Source: Hyposmocoma kahamanoa
Lineage: Eukaryota; Arthropoda; Insecta; Lepidoptera; Cosmopterigidae
DNA: 64,000 nucleotides
Reading direction: 5' to 3'
Assembly: GCF_003589595.1 (NCBI RefSeq)
Contig: NW_020654810.1
Span: forward strand, 13,347,301-13,411,300
Position 1 is the stretch's first letter. The number at the start of each line of letters is the position of its first letter. Below the pieces are notes generated by a model, which did no database searches, was not told the origin of the DNA, and saw only the letters and a program-made list of their open reading frames with translations. Made by a program: the position numbers and the translations under genes. Positions 1 through 11,336 of the stretch are shown here, one piece after another.

Positions 1-388
1 GTAGCTAAATATCAACGAACGGCGAACAACGATCCGCCAGGAATGAACTGCAGTCTCTTTCCTGTCATTTGCTATAATTTCAGATTTCATACTGGCACAC
101 AAGCTCGCCGCGTCTCGACGCCGGTTGGGGCCGGGACAAAGAGACTAACCGGTAGTCAGACGACAGTTAATGGTTCCGATGTTCGTTCCGCCGTCCAGCA
201 ACGTCATTAGCATCGACCCCGGTAATTAACTCTGCCGGCTTCCGTGTGACGTCCCCTGCTGCTCGGACCCACGACACAGAAATATTAATGATGATAATTT
301 ATAACCTAAGGCAGACTAAATATTATAATGATTTTATGGCATTGGCATTTTTGGTTTATTGCTATGGGCAAACGTCAAGCACAAGCTT
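1..388. other. Unassigned sequence at the left edge
   Basis: No repeat family recognised elsewhere in the window and no convincing coding exon is visible here. Base composition up to about 240 is less AT-rich than the neighbourhood, so it could be unique host sequence. A short open stretch starting at 246 runs into the SINE that follows and is not credible as a gene. Confidence 0.4.
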
Positions 389-583
389 GACGACCTCGGT
401 GGCCCAATGGTTTGCACTGAGGGCGCTAGATGAAAAGGTCCCGGGTTCGATTCCCGGTAGAACCAATTTCCGGGTAGAACTTTTCCAAGTTGGTCTCAGA
501 GTGAATTCCGTTGCTCTGGTACTCATAGTACAGGGAATTTCCTAGTTTGAGACCAGAGTCAAAGTCAAAGTCAAAATCAAAGA
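389..583 (+). repeat. tRNA-derived SINE, family B, full copy with AAAGTC tail
   Basis: The head GACGACCTCGGTGGCC is followed by a polymerase III A box-like TGGCCCAATGG (400-410) and a perfect B box GGTTCGATTCC (444-454), the hallmark of a tRNA-derived SINE. The body carries GAATTCCGTTGCTCTGGTAC, seen again near 16.35 and 57.8 kb. It ends in a short tandem of AAAGTC units (about 560-583), a typical SINE tail. It is too diverged from a cloverleaf outside the boxes to be a working tRNA gene. This copy is the best local reference for family B. Confidence 0.85.
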
Positions 584-1812
584 TTATTTATTCCATAGGT
601 AAAATAAATTTACACTTGAAAACGTCACATTTAAGCTACTGCTCGTTCACTACGCTGACCTCCCTGAGAAGAACGAGCAAGAAAGTCTAGGGATTGCTCT
701 TGCCAAATTAACTTAAATGCTATAAATACACTTTGAATAAAATTTGTGTGGATTCTGGAGCCATGTCGTGTTTCCATACATCTTTATCTAACACGTAGTC
801 TTCAATTTTGTAATATGATTTTTCGATCAAAATATTTTTAAAGTAGTTTTTAAACTTAGGAAATGATAAACTTAATATATGCTCCGGAATCTTATTGTAA
901 AAACGTATACTTACAGTTCCCCATACAATAGTTGTTGACCTTGGTTAAACGAAATCGTGGTACCAAGAGTTTGGACTTAGCTCTAAGGTTAATATTATTT
1001 AGAATCCTTTACCTTCTACAGTCAAAATATGCTATAGTTGCTTTTGCAAGTTCACTCTATTGTCTGATTCTCAAATTAAGCCTTTAATAGCTGAAGCATT
1101 GCTTTGGTTGACAATGTTTTACTAAGTAATGTATTCAATATATTTGTGCTCCAAGGAGTGTTCGGAGGGCCGTCTTTATAACTTATAAGTAGTCCTTTAC
1201 TTTGTCGCTAACTTCCCGTGTACCCGGACTTCAAACCGAAAACTTCTGGACGTTTGAGCATTTAATTCACGATTCACTTCGTTGTAACTATTGTAATTTA
1301 GCTGTTCATATTTTGACCAATTTTTTTATTACTATCAACTCGCATCACTCCTATACGTTGACTTATTTTGTTATTTAAATACGTAACTAGCAAATTCAGA
1401 CATGTTTAAAAAATTTTTTTCATAAGTAAGTTAAAACCGTCAAATTGATTACACACTACTAACTTACGACACATTCGTAAGGCAGATTCCCTTGAGAAGA
1501 ATGAGTAAGAAACACTAAAGGTTTGCTCTTTGTAAACTTTGTAAATGCACATTTGTTTACATTTATATAAGGTATTTATACTGTTTTTCTTGGTACTATT
1601 AAACAATTCTACACTATTCTTTACTATCTAAAATAAATAAATATCATTGTGACAGCTGACCAATAGATAGGCGGTGTCAGAACCGCCGCAATTTAATACA
1701 CTGGGTGATAAATCTAGTCGGATTTATCCAAGATTTGGAAGCAATGGATGGATAAATTCCAAATTCGTTTTCTACGAAACTAACGACAAATAAGGTGATC
1801 TCATAAACAACG
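584..1812. other. AT-rich intergenic stretch, nothing recognised
   Basis: No open frame with family resemblance and no family A-G repeat was found. Two tracts around 640-700 and 1,470-1,530 share the wording CTGAGAAGAA(C/T)GAG(C/T)AAGAAA, so a weak dispersed repeat may be present, but the similarity is short. Confidence 0.4.
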
Positions 1813-2121
1813 TTTTTTTTATAATACAAAATAACAGAACGAACAGGTCGTTCCCCTGGTGGTAACCGACACGCCTATCCATAATACTTAGTTGCAGTGC
1901 TACTCAAAGCTTTAAATCGAAAAGATCTCAGAGGCGCTACCACTGCGCCCGTCACCCTGAGACAAAAATTGACAAGTCCCATGTGCGTGTAATTTCACCA
2001 GCATCCTTATCCTTCTTAATCGGAACGCAGTAATGCTCACATTACTGCTTGGCTGCAGAAATAGGTAACGTGGCAGGACTTCCCTGGACGAACTCTTTCA
2101 CATGGAGCTCGACTGCTACTA
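1813..2121 (-). repeat. Family A interspersed repeat, near full-length
   Basis: The copy starts with a T-run (the A-rich 3' end on the minus strand), then reads ACAGAACGAACAGGTCG, ACGCCTATCC and GACAAGTCCCATGTGCGTGT, and closes with GGAGCTCGACTGCTACT. These blocks recur in the same order in about 17 places in the window. The family is about 300 bp, lacks an open frame, and has one A-rich end, as expected of a SINE or the 3' tail of a non-LTR element. The exact class cannot be settled by eye. Confidence 0.9.
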
Positions 2122-4010
2122 AAAGAACGTACAGATTTCAAAAGCACGAGGGTGTCAAAAATCCTCATGAAATATGTTACAACTTTCAAACAAGCGCGAT
2201 TTTTCTTAAGAGTCGCACTATGTTTTAGACGCAGTGTGCAAAGTTTATTTTATAGAGTCTCAGGCGTAAGTATTTTCCCCATCTGTCTCCAATAACCCAA
2301 AACAAGTGCCACTTTACGTCTGACGTACTTGTAAACTGTCCCGACTGAAACCATGATAAATAGAGGACGCAAAATTAATCTCTAGGGGTAAAAGGTTCAT
2401 CTATCAAGAACCTTTTAAGATAAATGCTGAAATTTATAAATGAGTCGTGTACCAAAAAATCTCAATTTAAAAAAAATGGTAAATATAGACGTGGTTGGCT
2501 AGAATTTCATCTCATATTAAGCCACGATGTTACCGACGAAGGTAGGTATTTGTCTAAAAATACCTTATCATAGATTGAAAAGAAATTTATTTCTTGAATA
2601 ATCCCAAATTACACTTTTCGGCAACACAGATGTTTATTATTATATAAATATCTGTGTTGTTTATTTATTTCTCTGCCGTACGCATTAGGAAGAAGAAGAT
2701 AAAGCATCCTACAAAATGGTATGTAAACCAAAAAATAAAAGAATTACTCAAAATAATAAAACAAACAGTACATATGTACTATTTGATTTTGAAATCGGGA
2801 TTTAATAGTGTAAACCTATTTTATTTACACATTTCATTTTATTTGACATTTCGGATGTATTGCAACATCCATGATCTCGGAGGGGCTGAAGAGGCAAGTG
2901 TCAACATCTTCTAGCCGTGCGAGTTATTCTTAATAAAGTCGTCACCAAACATGAGGCCAAATTTGACACTTGTCACCGTGACGCGAATAGGGGTGTGGAC
3001 TTAACATAACGGTAACCACATCATACGATTTTCACGAGAAATTGTTTCAAAATTTTAAGAATTTGTGATTGTTTAGATTATTTTTCGGCTCATTGTTGTT
3101 CAGGGACCTAAAAGGTCAAATCGTGCAATTCTGTTAAAAGCAATTCATTTACGGAATTCCTTGCAGTTCTGTGTGGCAATTCCTCTTATTTTCTTAAAAT
3201 TGTCCCATATTCCGATGAATTATATCCATTTCCTTTAATTTTGATTTTATAATATTCATAAATGATGGAATTTAGTGTAAATAAGTATGTTCATCCATAA
3301 AACAACTGCATAAAAAGATTAAATTACCAGGAAACCAAGGATTTCATAAATTTTCAATTACAAAAGAAAACGAAATTTATTTGCAATAGGTGTGGTCAGA
3401 GATGTAATATACATAAGCATTTAACATACACTTGTTTATATACATTTTTGTTTTAACATTTACTAAGTCAATATTTTATCCGAGAAATCGATGTGACTCG
3501 GTGAAACTCGGCGATTTATTGCTTACAACACTATTATTAAAAAAAAATAGCTTGAGGACGTAACTGTTTTCAGGACTTTTCGGAGTAACCCAAACTTGCA
3601 TTTTGTTTTGGAATTCGTGCGAAACAGTACTTCAAATATGTTTTGTCATATTATATGATGTTTCAATAAAATATAAGTATTTTTTTAAAACTAAATTATA
3701 CTAATAATTGTTTGTTTATTGTTTCGTTGATCGCATTCAAAGTTACATACTATCGCCTTCTTTAGCTGTCTAATATGACTTATATTAGACAGACTATGTT
3801 TAGCCTCTCATTTGGTGACGACTATACCTGCACTTGATCTTCATTATTTATTTGTACACTAGGGTTGGCACTAAACCACCACATAACTGTCACGACATAC
3901 GGCTACCTGTCGGGCGATGTCGCTTACATTTGCGGATAACTTGAGACGATGAAAGCATAAAACCGTCTTCTCCCATAAAAATTGAATTTGTGAGAATTAT
4001 AACTGAGGGA
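2122..4010. other. AT-rich intergenic stretch
   Basis: No gene or recognised repeat apart from the short hairpin at 3,766-3,792. The open stretch at 2,654-2,914 is AT-rich, has no domain resemblance and is judged to be chance. Confidence 0.4.
3766..3792. repeat. Perfect 11-bp hairpin, 5-nt loop
   Basis: CTGTCTAATAT (3,766-3,776) is followed after GACTT by its exact reverse complement ATATTAGACAG (3,782-3,792). No transposon ends are visible around it. It belongs to a set of compact snap-back hairpins spread through the window. Confidence 0.7.
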
Positions 4011-4014
4011 TAAA

Positions 4015-4190
4015 TAGAAGCAAAGGGAAAGAGAGGCAGACCAAGAATGGCGTACAGTATTATACCAAATAGAAAAGAACATCAAAGTGAGCAGCTATGA
4101 AGAGTCAAGGAGCTGGCTATGAACCGTGAGAAGTGGATGAGGTTACATTGACAAGAGACTGACTCTTTAGTAGGATGATGATGATGCAAA
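4015..4190 (+). pseudogene. Decayed non-LTR retrotransposon ORF C-terminus
   Basis: In shifting plus-strand frames the tract reads GKRGRPRMAY, then YQIEKNIKVSSYEESRSW, then ELAMNREKWMRLH. This is the layout of the C-terminal tail found after the reverse transcriptase in RTE-like LINEs: a GRPR motif, a helical segment, and a (D/N)RxxWRRL-type end. At least two frame shifts and stop codons break it, and no RT domain is next to it, so it is a short dead fragment. The sequence ends in GATGATGATGATG. The family assignment is inference from these short motifs. Confidence 0.45.
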
Positions 4191-5557
4191 TGGCAAAAAA
4201 ATACCACCACAAATTTATTATTTATATTATACTAAAGTTATTATTTCTTATGTATGAAACTTACATGTATGTATATACTATGTAAAATGGGAACAGCTGC
4301 AGAACACAAACTAATAACTAAACTATAACATGTAGTTACATAAAAAATGTAAGAAAGTTTATAAATAGAAAATTACCTCGAAGGCCGTACTCTACGGCAT
4401 CGTGCCCAGAAGGCTGGCAACATTTCCAGAAATTGTCAGGTTTGTGGTCATCGGAGGCTTCTATTCACTATTTACATATTTTTAACTAATCTCTCAACCA
4501 GCTTATAAAAAGAAATAGTAATTTCGTAAAAAAAATAAACAATGTTTGTTAGAGTTGTCCTTTAAGTTAAATTACAGTATATTAAGTAGATAGAAATACA
4601 AATGATAAAGATAAAAATAGATTACGTCAACTAATTGATGCGTAAATCGGAATATTTTGCCATAAAGATTGACAACATAGAATCGATAAATCAAATCGGG
4701 TATTCTGTATCTCGCTCCAATACGAGTACATCGTGTATGTGGGTCGATTTCTTTTGTTTGAGTTTTGCATAATAATTTTTGAGTAATTATTCAAATTTCG
4801 TTTCGTTACTGTTGATTTTATGCTTTGTTGTTGACTTTTTGTTTACTTATTCTTGATTCTTTATTTGATAAGTAATTTTTAGTAACTTGATAACATAATA
4901 ATCGAATCCTTCTTATTTTGTTTATTATTTGTTCTTATATTATTGTTATTACAAATTATCTCGATAAGACATTTAAATCGACTTTTTTCATTTGATTTAC
5001 GTCACTACACCCGTAGAAAGTTCAAATCTCAAACGTCACCGTACCCATTGCTTGCTATGTGAAATGAACTATAGTGTCTGCGTGTCTAATAAATAGCTTT
5101 AGATGTTCAATTCACAGTTTACGACACACACAAACCTTTGCGTAAATCTATCACATAAAGGCTGTATTAAGTAATACTGATTAACCAGGTACTTAATACA
5201 TACTTCCATGTATTGTTTGTATCCCAAATGGCTGATTAATGTGATGTTTCTATAAGAACTACATATCTAGTGACTCACCTCTAAATTTTTTTTTTCACTT
5301 CAACCTTTGCCCTTCGACCTAATAAAATCAGATGTTCAGTCTTGCTATTAACCCGCCTTTGAGACCTATCACCCTTGATTAAATTTTAGTCTATTCTTAT
5401 ACCTTCTTAAATGTCAATGATTGTTTATATAACAAGTATTTTTTTTTAAACTGTCTGTTAGTAATAATGTTTACCTAACTAGAAATCCTTCTATGGGATA
5501 CGCTCACCTTTATTCACTTATCGGAAAGTTATATAATTGTGATACAATATATAATAT
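4191..5557. other. AT-rich intergenic stretch, nothing recognised
   Basis: No open frame of note and no family A-G repeat. The composition is very AT-rich with many short T and A runs. Confidence 0.4.
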
Positions 5558-5785
5558 GACGACCTCGGTGATCGAGTGTGTTGCACACCGGTTTTCATGG
5601 CGTTGCCATCTCTGAGATCCCGAGTTTGATCCCCAGTCGGGTCAAAAGTTTGTTGTTGTAGAAAACTAACTTTTCTCTATCGGGTCTAGGTGTTTGTGGT
5701 ACCATCGTTGTTTCCGACTTCCTTAACGCAAGTACTTTAATTATTTTGGGATCGGAGTAACGTACGTGATATTGTCTAATATTAT
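5558..5785 (+). repeat. tRNA-derived SINE with family B-type head
   Basis: The head GACGACCTCGGTGATCGAG is shared with family B, and a B box-like GAGTTTGATCC lies at 5,622-5,632. The body differs from the 389-583 copy: it contains CGGGTCTAGGTGTTTGTGGT and ends in GTACGTGATATTGTCTAATA followed by a TATTA-rich tail. It is therefore a related but distinct SINE subfamily that shares only the tRNA-like head. Confidence 0.75.
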
Positions 5786-5912
5786 TATATTATATTATTA
5801 GAATAATGTGTTTACTTAAGGCATAATGTTATTTGATCCTCAAAGAAATAGTTGATCTATTGTAAATGTACACTTTTTTAAATAAACGATATTTTTTATG
5901 TTTGATATATAC

Positions 5913-5968
5913 ATATATTTCGAGTTCTTAGGTTTTCTCGATTGTTAGACATAGGAAATAAATTATAA
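5913..5968. repeat. Family F terminal fragment
   Basis: The tract TCGAGTTCTTAGGTTTTCTC through GACATAGGAAATAAA matches the end of the family F elements at 15.7 and 31.2 kb. Only one terminus is present, so this is a truncated or solo end. Confidence 0.6.
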
Positions 5969-6450
5969 ATAACTCCATTCAAGGTAACACTATTATTATG
6001 TTTAAGCATACTAAATTAATATGTGATATTCAAAAATAGTATTTGATCTTCTTTTTCTATTATTGGTAGTTTCTTGTAACGATTGATGACATTTATAACT
6101 AGTATATCTTTTGATATTGATCTCCTAATAAATCTCGGTGGTTTGGGTGCGCCCTCCATTCCGAAGTTAGGTTAGTATATGAAAAAGCAGCAAGAGAGCC
6201 GAGCGAGTGAAGCGAGCGTGTCGCGGCAGCGGCCAACGAGTGCCAGAAGCCAATTTGCTAGCGATTCCGAACATGTTTTCAGATCGAATTTCAGATTGAT
6301 TTAATTTATTTTACGTCTCAGAGAAAAAGGATCAATCATTAAAAAAGATGACCGTTTAAATTTTATTTTGCCCGGTACTTTTGCAAATTTAAAAAGAACA
6401 TTGCATACAGTCCCATATAAATTTCACATGACTGAAAATATTTATTTACA

Positions 6451-6752
6451 TCATCACCATCAACCCATTTACACGTCCCACTGCTAGGCGCGGGTCGTCT
6501 CTCAGGCGAGGGTTTAGACCACAATCCGGCAAGAGCCAATGCGGGTTGGGGACTGCACACGTTTTCCGAGAGTCGCGGACCTTCTTTGACGTGCAGGTTC
6601 CTCACGATGTTTTGCTACACCGAAAAGCTCTTGGTAAATTTCAAATTAAATTTCACACTTTCCGAGAAACTCAGAGGTGCGAGCCCGGATTCGAATCCTG
6701 ATTCGCTTGACAATCGGCAAGTCAAACCATTAGGCTACCACGACTTCAATTT
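6451..6752 (-). repeat. tRNA-derived SINE with CAGCAGTGGGACGT-type tail
   Basis: Read on the minus strand, the element opens with an A box-like GTGGTAGCCTAATGGTTT (plus coordinates 6,724-6,741) and a palindromic B box GGATTCGAATCC (6,687-6,698). It then runs through GAGGAACCTGCACGTC, GTGCAGTCCCCAACCCGCAT and CTAGCAGTGGGACGTGTAAA, and ends in GGTTGATGGTGATGATG. This body and GATGATG tail are characteristic of a widely distributed lepidopteran SINE group. The element is nearly complete. Open frames within it (6,363-6,819, both strands) are incidental. Confidence 0.85.
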
Positions 6753-7638
6753 ATTTACAATATTCGAAATATATTTATTTATCGTAATTTATTTTGTCAG
6801 TTGCAATCTTTCTGAATAATATATAAATGTATTCTTTCACCATGTAACGTAACCTTTCATTTTACAAATTTAAAAGTATGAACACCTTTTTTCCGAGATG
6901 GAGTAAAAGAACGGTTCAATATGCAAAAAGCTACAAGCAGCGAGTGATTGACTATCGATCAATGATATTATACTTGAATCGATTTAATATTAGAAATGCT
7001 TACGCAATACATTACATGACAGGATCATTCATGACGTACATTTAATATTTGTAGCAAATACTTTTTTATATTCCATTCTAAATTAAAAAAAAACTTTATA
7101 ATAAATGAATAAATATGATGAATATTACGTTATCTTGAAAGAACAAGACTTAGAGGATGGGAAAAAATGTGAAACAAGATCATGCGAAGTACAGAACTTC
7201 TAGTATTGATTTCGATACAAGTATTTCGATACTGTCAAAATAAGAAAAACGAAGGCGATCATTAAAACGTCATCATGCACTATTCATGCGTTTCTGTAAA
7301 ATTAATCTGCTTCCATATCCTATCGGAAAACTATTCACGCCAACCTATAACCTGTCTTTTTTGAAGATGAAAAAAAGACGACGAGTTCATTGCGCAAAAG
7401 TGTTGCCCGCTTGCAAGCAGCTAGTGATCGATAAACATTCTATCGACTATCGACTGAATATTGATCACGCTTATGCAATAAATAGCCAAACTTGTTTCAT
7501 TTAAATCATTGTTCATCCATTATTCGTCCGACTGCTGAACACAGGTTAATTTGAATTGTTAATTTTTGTAAGTTCATACAAAACATATGTACTCTATTAA
7601 GAACTATGTCTATTAAAAACACAAAGAGGAAACTGAGG

Positions 7639-7673
<35 letters not shown>

Positions 7674-8872
7674 AATAGTCAAAATAAGAATAAACAAGGC
7701 AATAACGTAATTAGTAATCATTGGAGCGTCTTAGCATTCACAGTTCAGACATTTGTGGCAAAATTTTACCTTCATCTTCTTCAATCTATCGATAAATCTG
7801 TCGACAATAACATGACTATTTTAAATTTTATGAAAACTGGCAACCCTGCAAATATAATTTTACTCCGTCTTCAAAAAAACAGTCTAAAGGTATTGAGTGA
7901 CATATGACTGACTCTTCTTACGACTACTATCAATACTTCTCCAAAGAGTTTAGTTTAGTCAGTTTGTAGTAGATTAGTTTACGTAGGTATGTTTAGGTAT
8001 GTTCCGGATTTTATTTTTGTTGTAGCAATTACAATATTCAGTTAATACTAAGTTTAATTATAACAAGATTTTTTATAATTTAGCCGCAAAGAACAGAATA
8101 TATATAATATACGCTATGGTAAGATAGTTACTAACGCATTCATGTAGGATTACCTAAAACACAGCAAGTACTTTAACAGAGACAGGGAAAATAGAAATAA
8201 AAAGGTAAAGAAAGAAACACCTACTTACATATAATATAAAAATGACAATTTATATACTTATCCTCACATAGAACAAAAATATAATTGTAAAAATTGAAAA
8301 TTAGAAACAATATGTATGTTAAATAATATATACAACATTACGGACGTCCCCACGCATTCCATTGCGCAATTTGTGTATTAAGATCTTAAAAGGTTCTTCT
8401 AGGTTCAACGAATAAATCTATGTCAAATATCTTTATTGGAATAATCTTTTTGTTGGGTTTTTCTACTAATGTCCATGTCTTGTTTGGCCAACGAGTTGAA
8501 CTCATCTTACACAGCATTCTGTCAGCTTTCACTTTCGGCTTTGATAGTTTCAGCAAAGCTTTGGGGCTCATCAGGTTCACATGATATTTATTTCATTGAT
8601 TACTTGATGTGTTGCTGCTAAATTATAATATCATTAACAGCCTTGTGGTGATGATTGAATTTAAAAGTGACTAAATTAAATTGTGTAACATAACGGATTC
8701 CTTAAATATTGCATATTTAACACTCGATCGGCAATCCTTATCAAACAACAAACGATGTAGATAGAAATAGTTTTAATTGCGCATAGTTCCGTACACAACT
8801 AATTCAACGAAATAACACAAACTACTGGAGCTCTGTAGATGTTTCAGATATTATATTTCTTGTAATTATGAA
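6753..8872. other. AT-rich intergenic stretch with one microsatellite
   Basis: No gene was recognised. The open stretch 7,286-7,504 on the plus strand has no family resemblance. Two tracts (6,895-7,000 and 7,370-7,480) share the phrase CAAGCAGC(G/T)AGTGAT followed by CGATAAACATTCTATCGACTAT or a diverged form, hinting at a local duplication. Confidence 0.4.
7640..7671. repeat. (AT)n microsatellite
   Basis: About sixteen uninterrupted AT dinucleotides. Confidence 0.95.
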
Positions 8873-8879
8873 TTAGCCG

Positions 8880-9292
8880 CAGTAGAGCTCCTTGTGAAAG
8901 AGTTCGTCCAGGGAAGTACTGCCACCTTACCTATTGTGGGGTGTGGGAATACCCGTGGGTTTTTAGTGAGTAAGGCTCTCACATTACCTCCCCGTGACGT
9001 GGTGGTATCCATTACGAATTTTCCCCCGGAAAAAAAAGGAAGTACTGCCACCTCACCTATTTTTGCCGCCAAGTAGTAATGTCAGCATTACTGTGTTCCG
9101 GTTATAAAAGGTAAGGGTGCTGGTGAAGTTACGGGCACAAGAGACTTGTCAACTTATGTCTCAAGGTGACAGGCGCAGCGGCAGCGCCTCTCAGATCTTA
9201 GCGAATTAAAGCTCTGAGTAGCACTGTAACTGTTATGCATAGCTTACCATCAGCCGCACGAGTTGTTCGTCCCGTCACTTGATATTAAAAAA
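8880..9292 (+). repeat. Family A repeat, full-length, carrying an insertion
   Basis: The copy starts AGTAGAGCTCCTTGTGAAAG and ends CGTCACTTGATATTAAAAA. All internal blocks are present, but the sequence is opened at 8,935 by a 103-bp insertion, and the 23 bp before the insertion are repeated after it. Removing the insertion and one repeat restores the family A order seen in the other copies. Confidence 0.9.
8935..9037 (+). mobile_element. Short retroposed LINE 3' end with poly-A and 23-bp target duplications
   Basis: The insert begins TGTGGGGTGTGGGAATACCC, includes GTGGGTTTTTAGTGAGTAAG, and ends in CCCCCGG plus an A-run. It is flanked by direct repeats at 8,912-8,934 and 9,038-9,060 (GGAAGTACTGCCACC then TTACCTAT or TCACCTAT, one mismatch). 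Long direct repeats plus a 3' A-run are the signature of target-primed reverse transcription. The GTGGGTTTTTAGT wording resembles the 3' untranslated region of R1-clade LINEs of Lepidoptera; that clade call is from memory and tentative. It is a heavily 5'-truncated copy. Confidence 0.75.
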
Positions 9293-9654
9293 AAAATTAA
9301 AATAAAATTTACTTATGTACTTCATTGATTCTTATTGTTTATAATAATTAAAGCAAAAACTATCAATTAAATTGTGTAAAATGGTAGGTAATGGAATTCT
9401 AAAATGTTCCAATTTTAATTCGACAAGTTGACGCTCGTCACTAGTAAAAACAGAGAGGATTTTTAAGTTTTTTTGACTAATCGTTATCAGCCCTTTGCAC
9501 TGTGTGAACTAAATATTATCGCTTTGTTTTCTGATCCTTCCCATAAATGACTTAAATTGCACCAGACTTGGAAAATGTATTGGGAGCGATTTATGCATAG
9601 GATGCTAAAATATCGGCGTCGACCTTTTTATTCGCTGGAATGCTCCAGGAGGAT

Positions 9655-9987
9655 ATTTTTTTTTATACCAAGTGACAGAACGAACAAGTCATGCGTCTAG
9701 TGGTAAGCGACATGCCTATCTATAGCAGTTGCAATGCCACTCAGAAGTTTTATTTATTGTTAAATGACAAAGATTTGAGGGGCACATAGATATAGGAAAA
9801 AAGGGGGGGCACTGTCACTATGCCCGTCACTCTGAGACATATATTGACAAGTCCCATGTGCCTGTAATTTCATCTGCATCCTAACCGGAACGCAATAATG
9901 CTCACGTTATTGCTTGACTGAAGAAATAGGTAAAATGGTAGTGCTTCCCTGGACGAACTCTTTCACAAGGAGCTCTACAGCTACTAA
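9655..9987 (-). repeat. Family A repeat, full-length with local insertions
   Basis: T-run, AAGTGACAGAACGAACAAGT, GACAAGTCCCATGTGCCTGT and GGAGCTCTACAGCTACTA appear in family order. Compared with other copies there is extra sequence around 9,755-9,815, including a run of seven G, inside the block that normally reads GAGGGGCACTGCCACTG. Confidence 0.88.
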
Positions 9988-10639
9988 TAAAGGAAGGATT
10001 GCGGTATAACTACAAAGTAATGGATCGATTCAAGGCTTCAGACTTGAAGGCCTGTTGAGCCAAACATCAATAACGCTATATAAAGAGCTGTGTACAAGTG
10101 CAGAAAAAAGGTATTAAGGTAAGGTAAGTTATGTCTCTCCGCAGATCCTACAAAGAATGGAACATTGCTTGCATCGACGCACTGACTTGTGATGACGGCG
10201 TTAGGGTCGGCATTTTGAGCCAAATCTGTAAGTGTGTGCGTTTATGTGCTAACCGTAGTGTGCAGGTACTTTATATTATAATTCACGTAGATAAATGTGT
10301 CTATTAATAATACTGGACCACAAATAGCGTGTGAATAGTCGGACGTTTACCACGTAACTATTGTACTACTAACCACTATTTAAAAATTCTATTTAAATAA
10401 TTACGTATACGAGAAAATCTGTGTTGACAATAAATTAATTTTATTACGAAATAAATACTATAATAGATGTGAAATGCTTTTTTTATGATACGAAGCAACA
10501 CGACACGCCTATCCATGATAGTTGCAGTGCCACTTAGAGCTTTAAATCGCAAATGTCCGATGGGCACTGCCACTGTGCCTGTCATCCTGAGACATAAGTT
10601 GATTAGTCCCATGTGCCTGTAATTTCACCAGCATCCTTA

Positions 10640-11094
10640 GGATGCCTGTACACGCTAAGAAATTCGACGTCTCTGCTACAGAAAAGATGAGAATAGTCTT
10701 ACACACGACAAGAACTTTGTCGGATCTAACCACGAAAACATGTCTAGTCTGTTGCAGACGAGAAAATGATGAGTATTTACACGATACGAATGCTTTCGGA
10801 TAGACGTGTGTAGGATTAAATGTGTCAGCGCATTACAAGTCTTCCACGTAGCTGTCGTTTTACTACCGACTGTGGGTAGACATATGGTGTTGTACATGTT
10901 GACTACTAAGCAACACCGCCCACCCGCATAAACGTTCATTTACTGACAATGTACCTCACCCCGCCCCATACAATAGCGAAAGAGCGTGTCGGTTGGGGGG
11001 TAGACAAGATTTTTTACTTGTTACATCAGTGTAGTATTCGTGTGTAGAAACGACACGAATTCTTGCATAGACCCGGCGACTTTTCTTTACTCAA
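10640..11094. mobile_element. Insertion with imperfect inverted subterminal repeats
   Basis: This 455-bp tract interrupts a family A copy. Near its left end it reads GCTAAGAAATTCGACGTCTC, and near its right end the reverse complement reads GCAAGAATTCGTGTCGTTTC, giving imperfect inverted arms of about 25 bp. Internally ACACGACAAGAACTTTGTCGGAT and ACACGATACGAATGCTTTCGGAT are diverged copies of one unit. It has no coding capacity, so it is best seen as a non-autonomous DNA transposon (MITE-like). The superfamily and target duplication are not clear. Confidence 0.55.
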
Positions 11095-11115
11095 CCCTTC
11101 AAAACCGAACACAGT

Positions 11116-11241
11116 CGTTATTCGAGACGTCGACTGCATGAAGTTGATAACGACACATTAACTGCATGCAGTCGGTTATGCGTGAAGTTGATTACGACTT
11201 CATGCAATAACTGCAAACATGCGGTCAATCTGTTAGCAGCC
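11116..11241. repeat. 126-bp insertion containing a nested palindrome
   Basis: The second tract interrupting the same family A copy. Its core (11,136-11,205) opens with GCATGAAGT and closes with ACTTCATGC. It is centred on the perfect 12-bp palindrome ACTGCATGCAGT (11,161-11,172), and GTTGATAACGAC / GTTGATTACGAC appear as direct repeats inside. It is rich in GCATG-type words. No ORF. It may be a fold-back transposon remnant. Confidence 0.5.
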
Positions 11242-11336
11242 TTACGTGGGCATTATTGCTTAGCGGCAGAAATAGGTAAGGTGGCAGTACTCGCCTGGAT
11301 GAGCCATTCACAAGGAGCTCTACTGCTACTACTGTT

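Larger units (their letters stand above)
10478..11336 (-). repeat. Family A repeat split into three pieces by two insertions
   Basis: Piece one (10,478-10,639) ends at CACCAGCATCCTTA. Piece two (11,095-11,115) reads CCCTTCAAAACCGAACACAG, exactly what should follow. Piece three (11,242-11,336) runs TTACGTGGGCATTATTGCTT to GGAGCTCTACTGCTACTACT. Intact copies have these pieces contiguous, so two foreign tracts (about 455 and 126 bp) have entered one repeat. Confidence 0.8.

Noticed and set aside
389..460. Possible tRNA gene (A and B boxes)
   Set aside because: The boxes belong to a SINE head followed by a SINE body and tail, and a proper acceptor stem and cloverleaf cannot be formed by eye.
6363..6819. 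Open frames of 77-80 codons on both strands
   Set aside because: They lie within the tRNA-derived SINE at 6,451-6,752 and have no domain.
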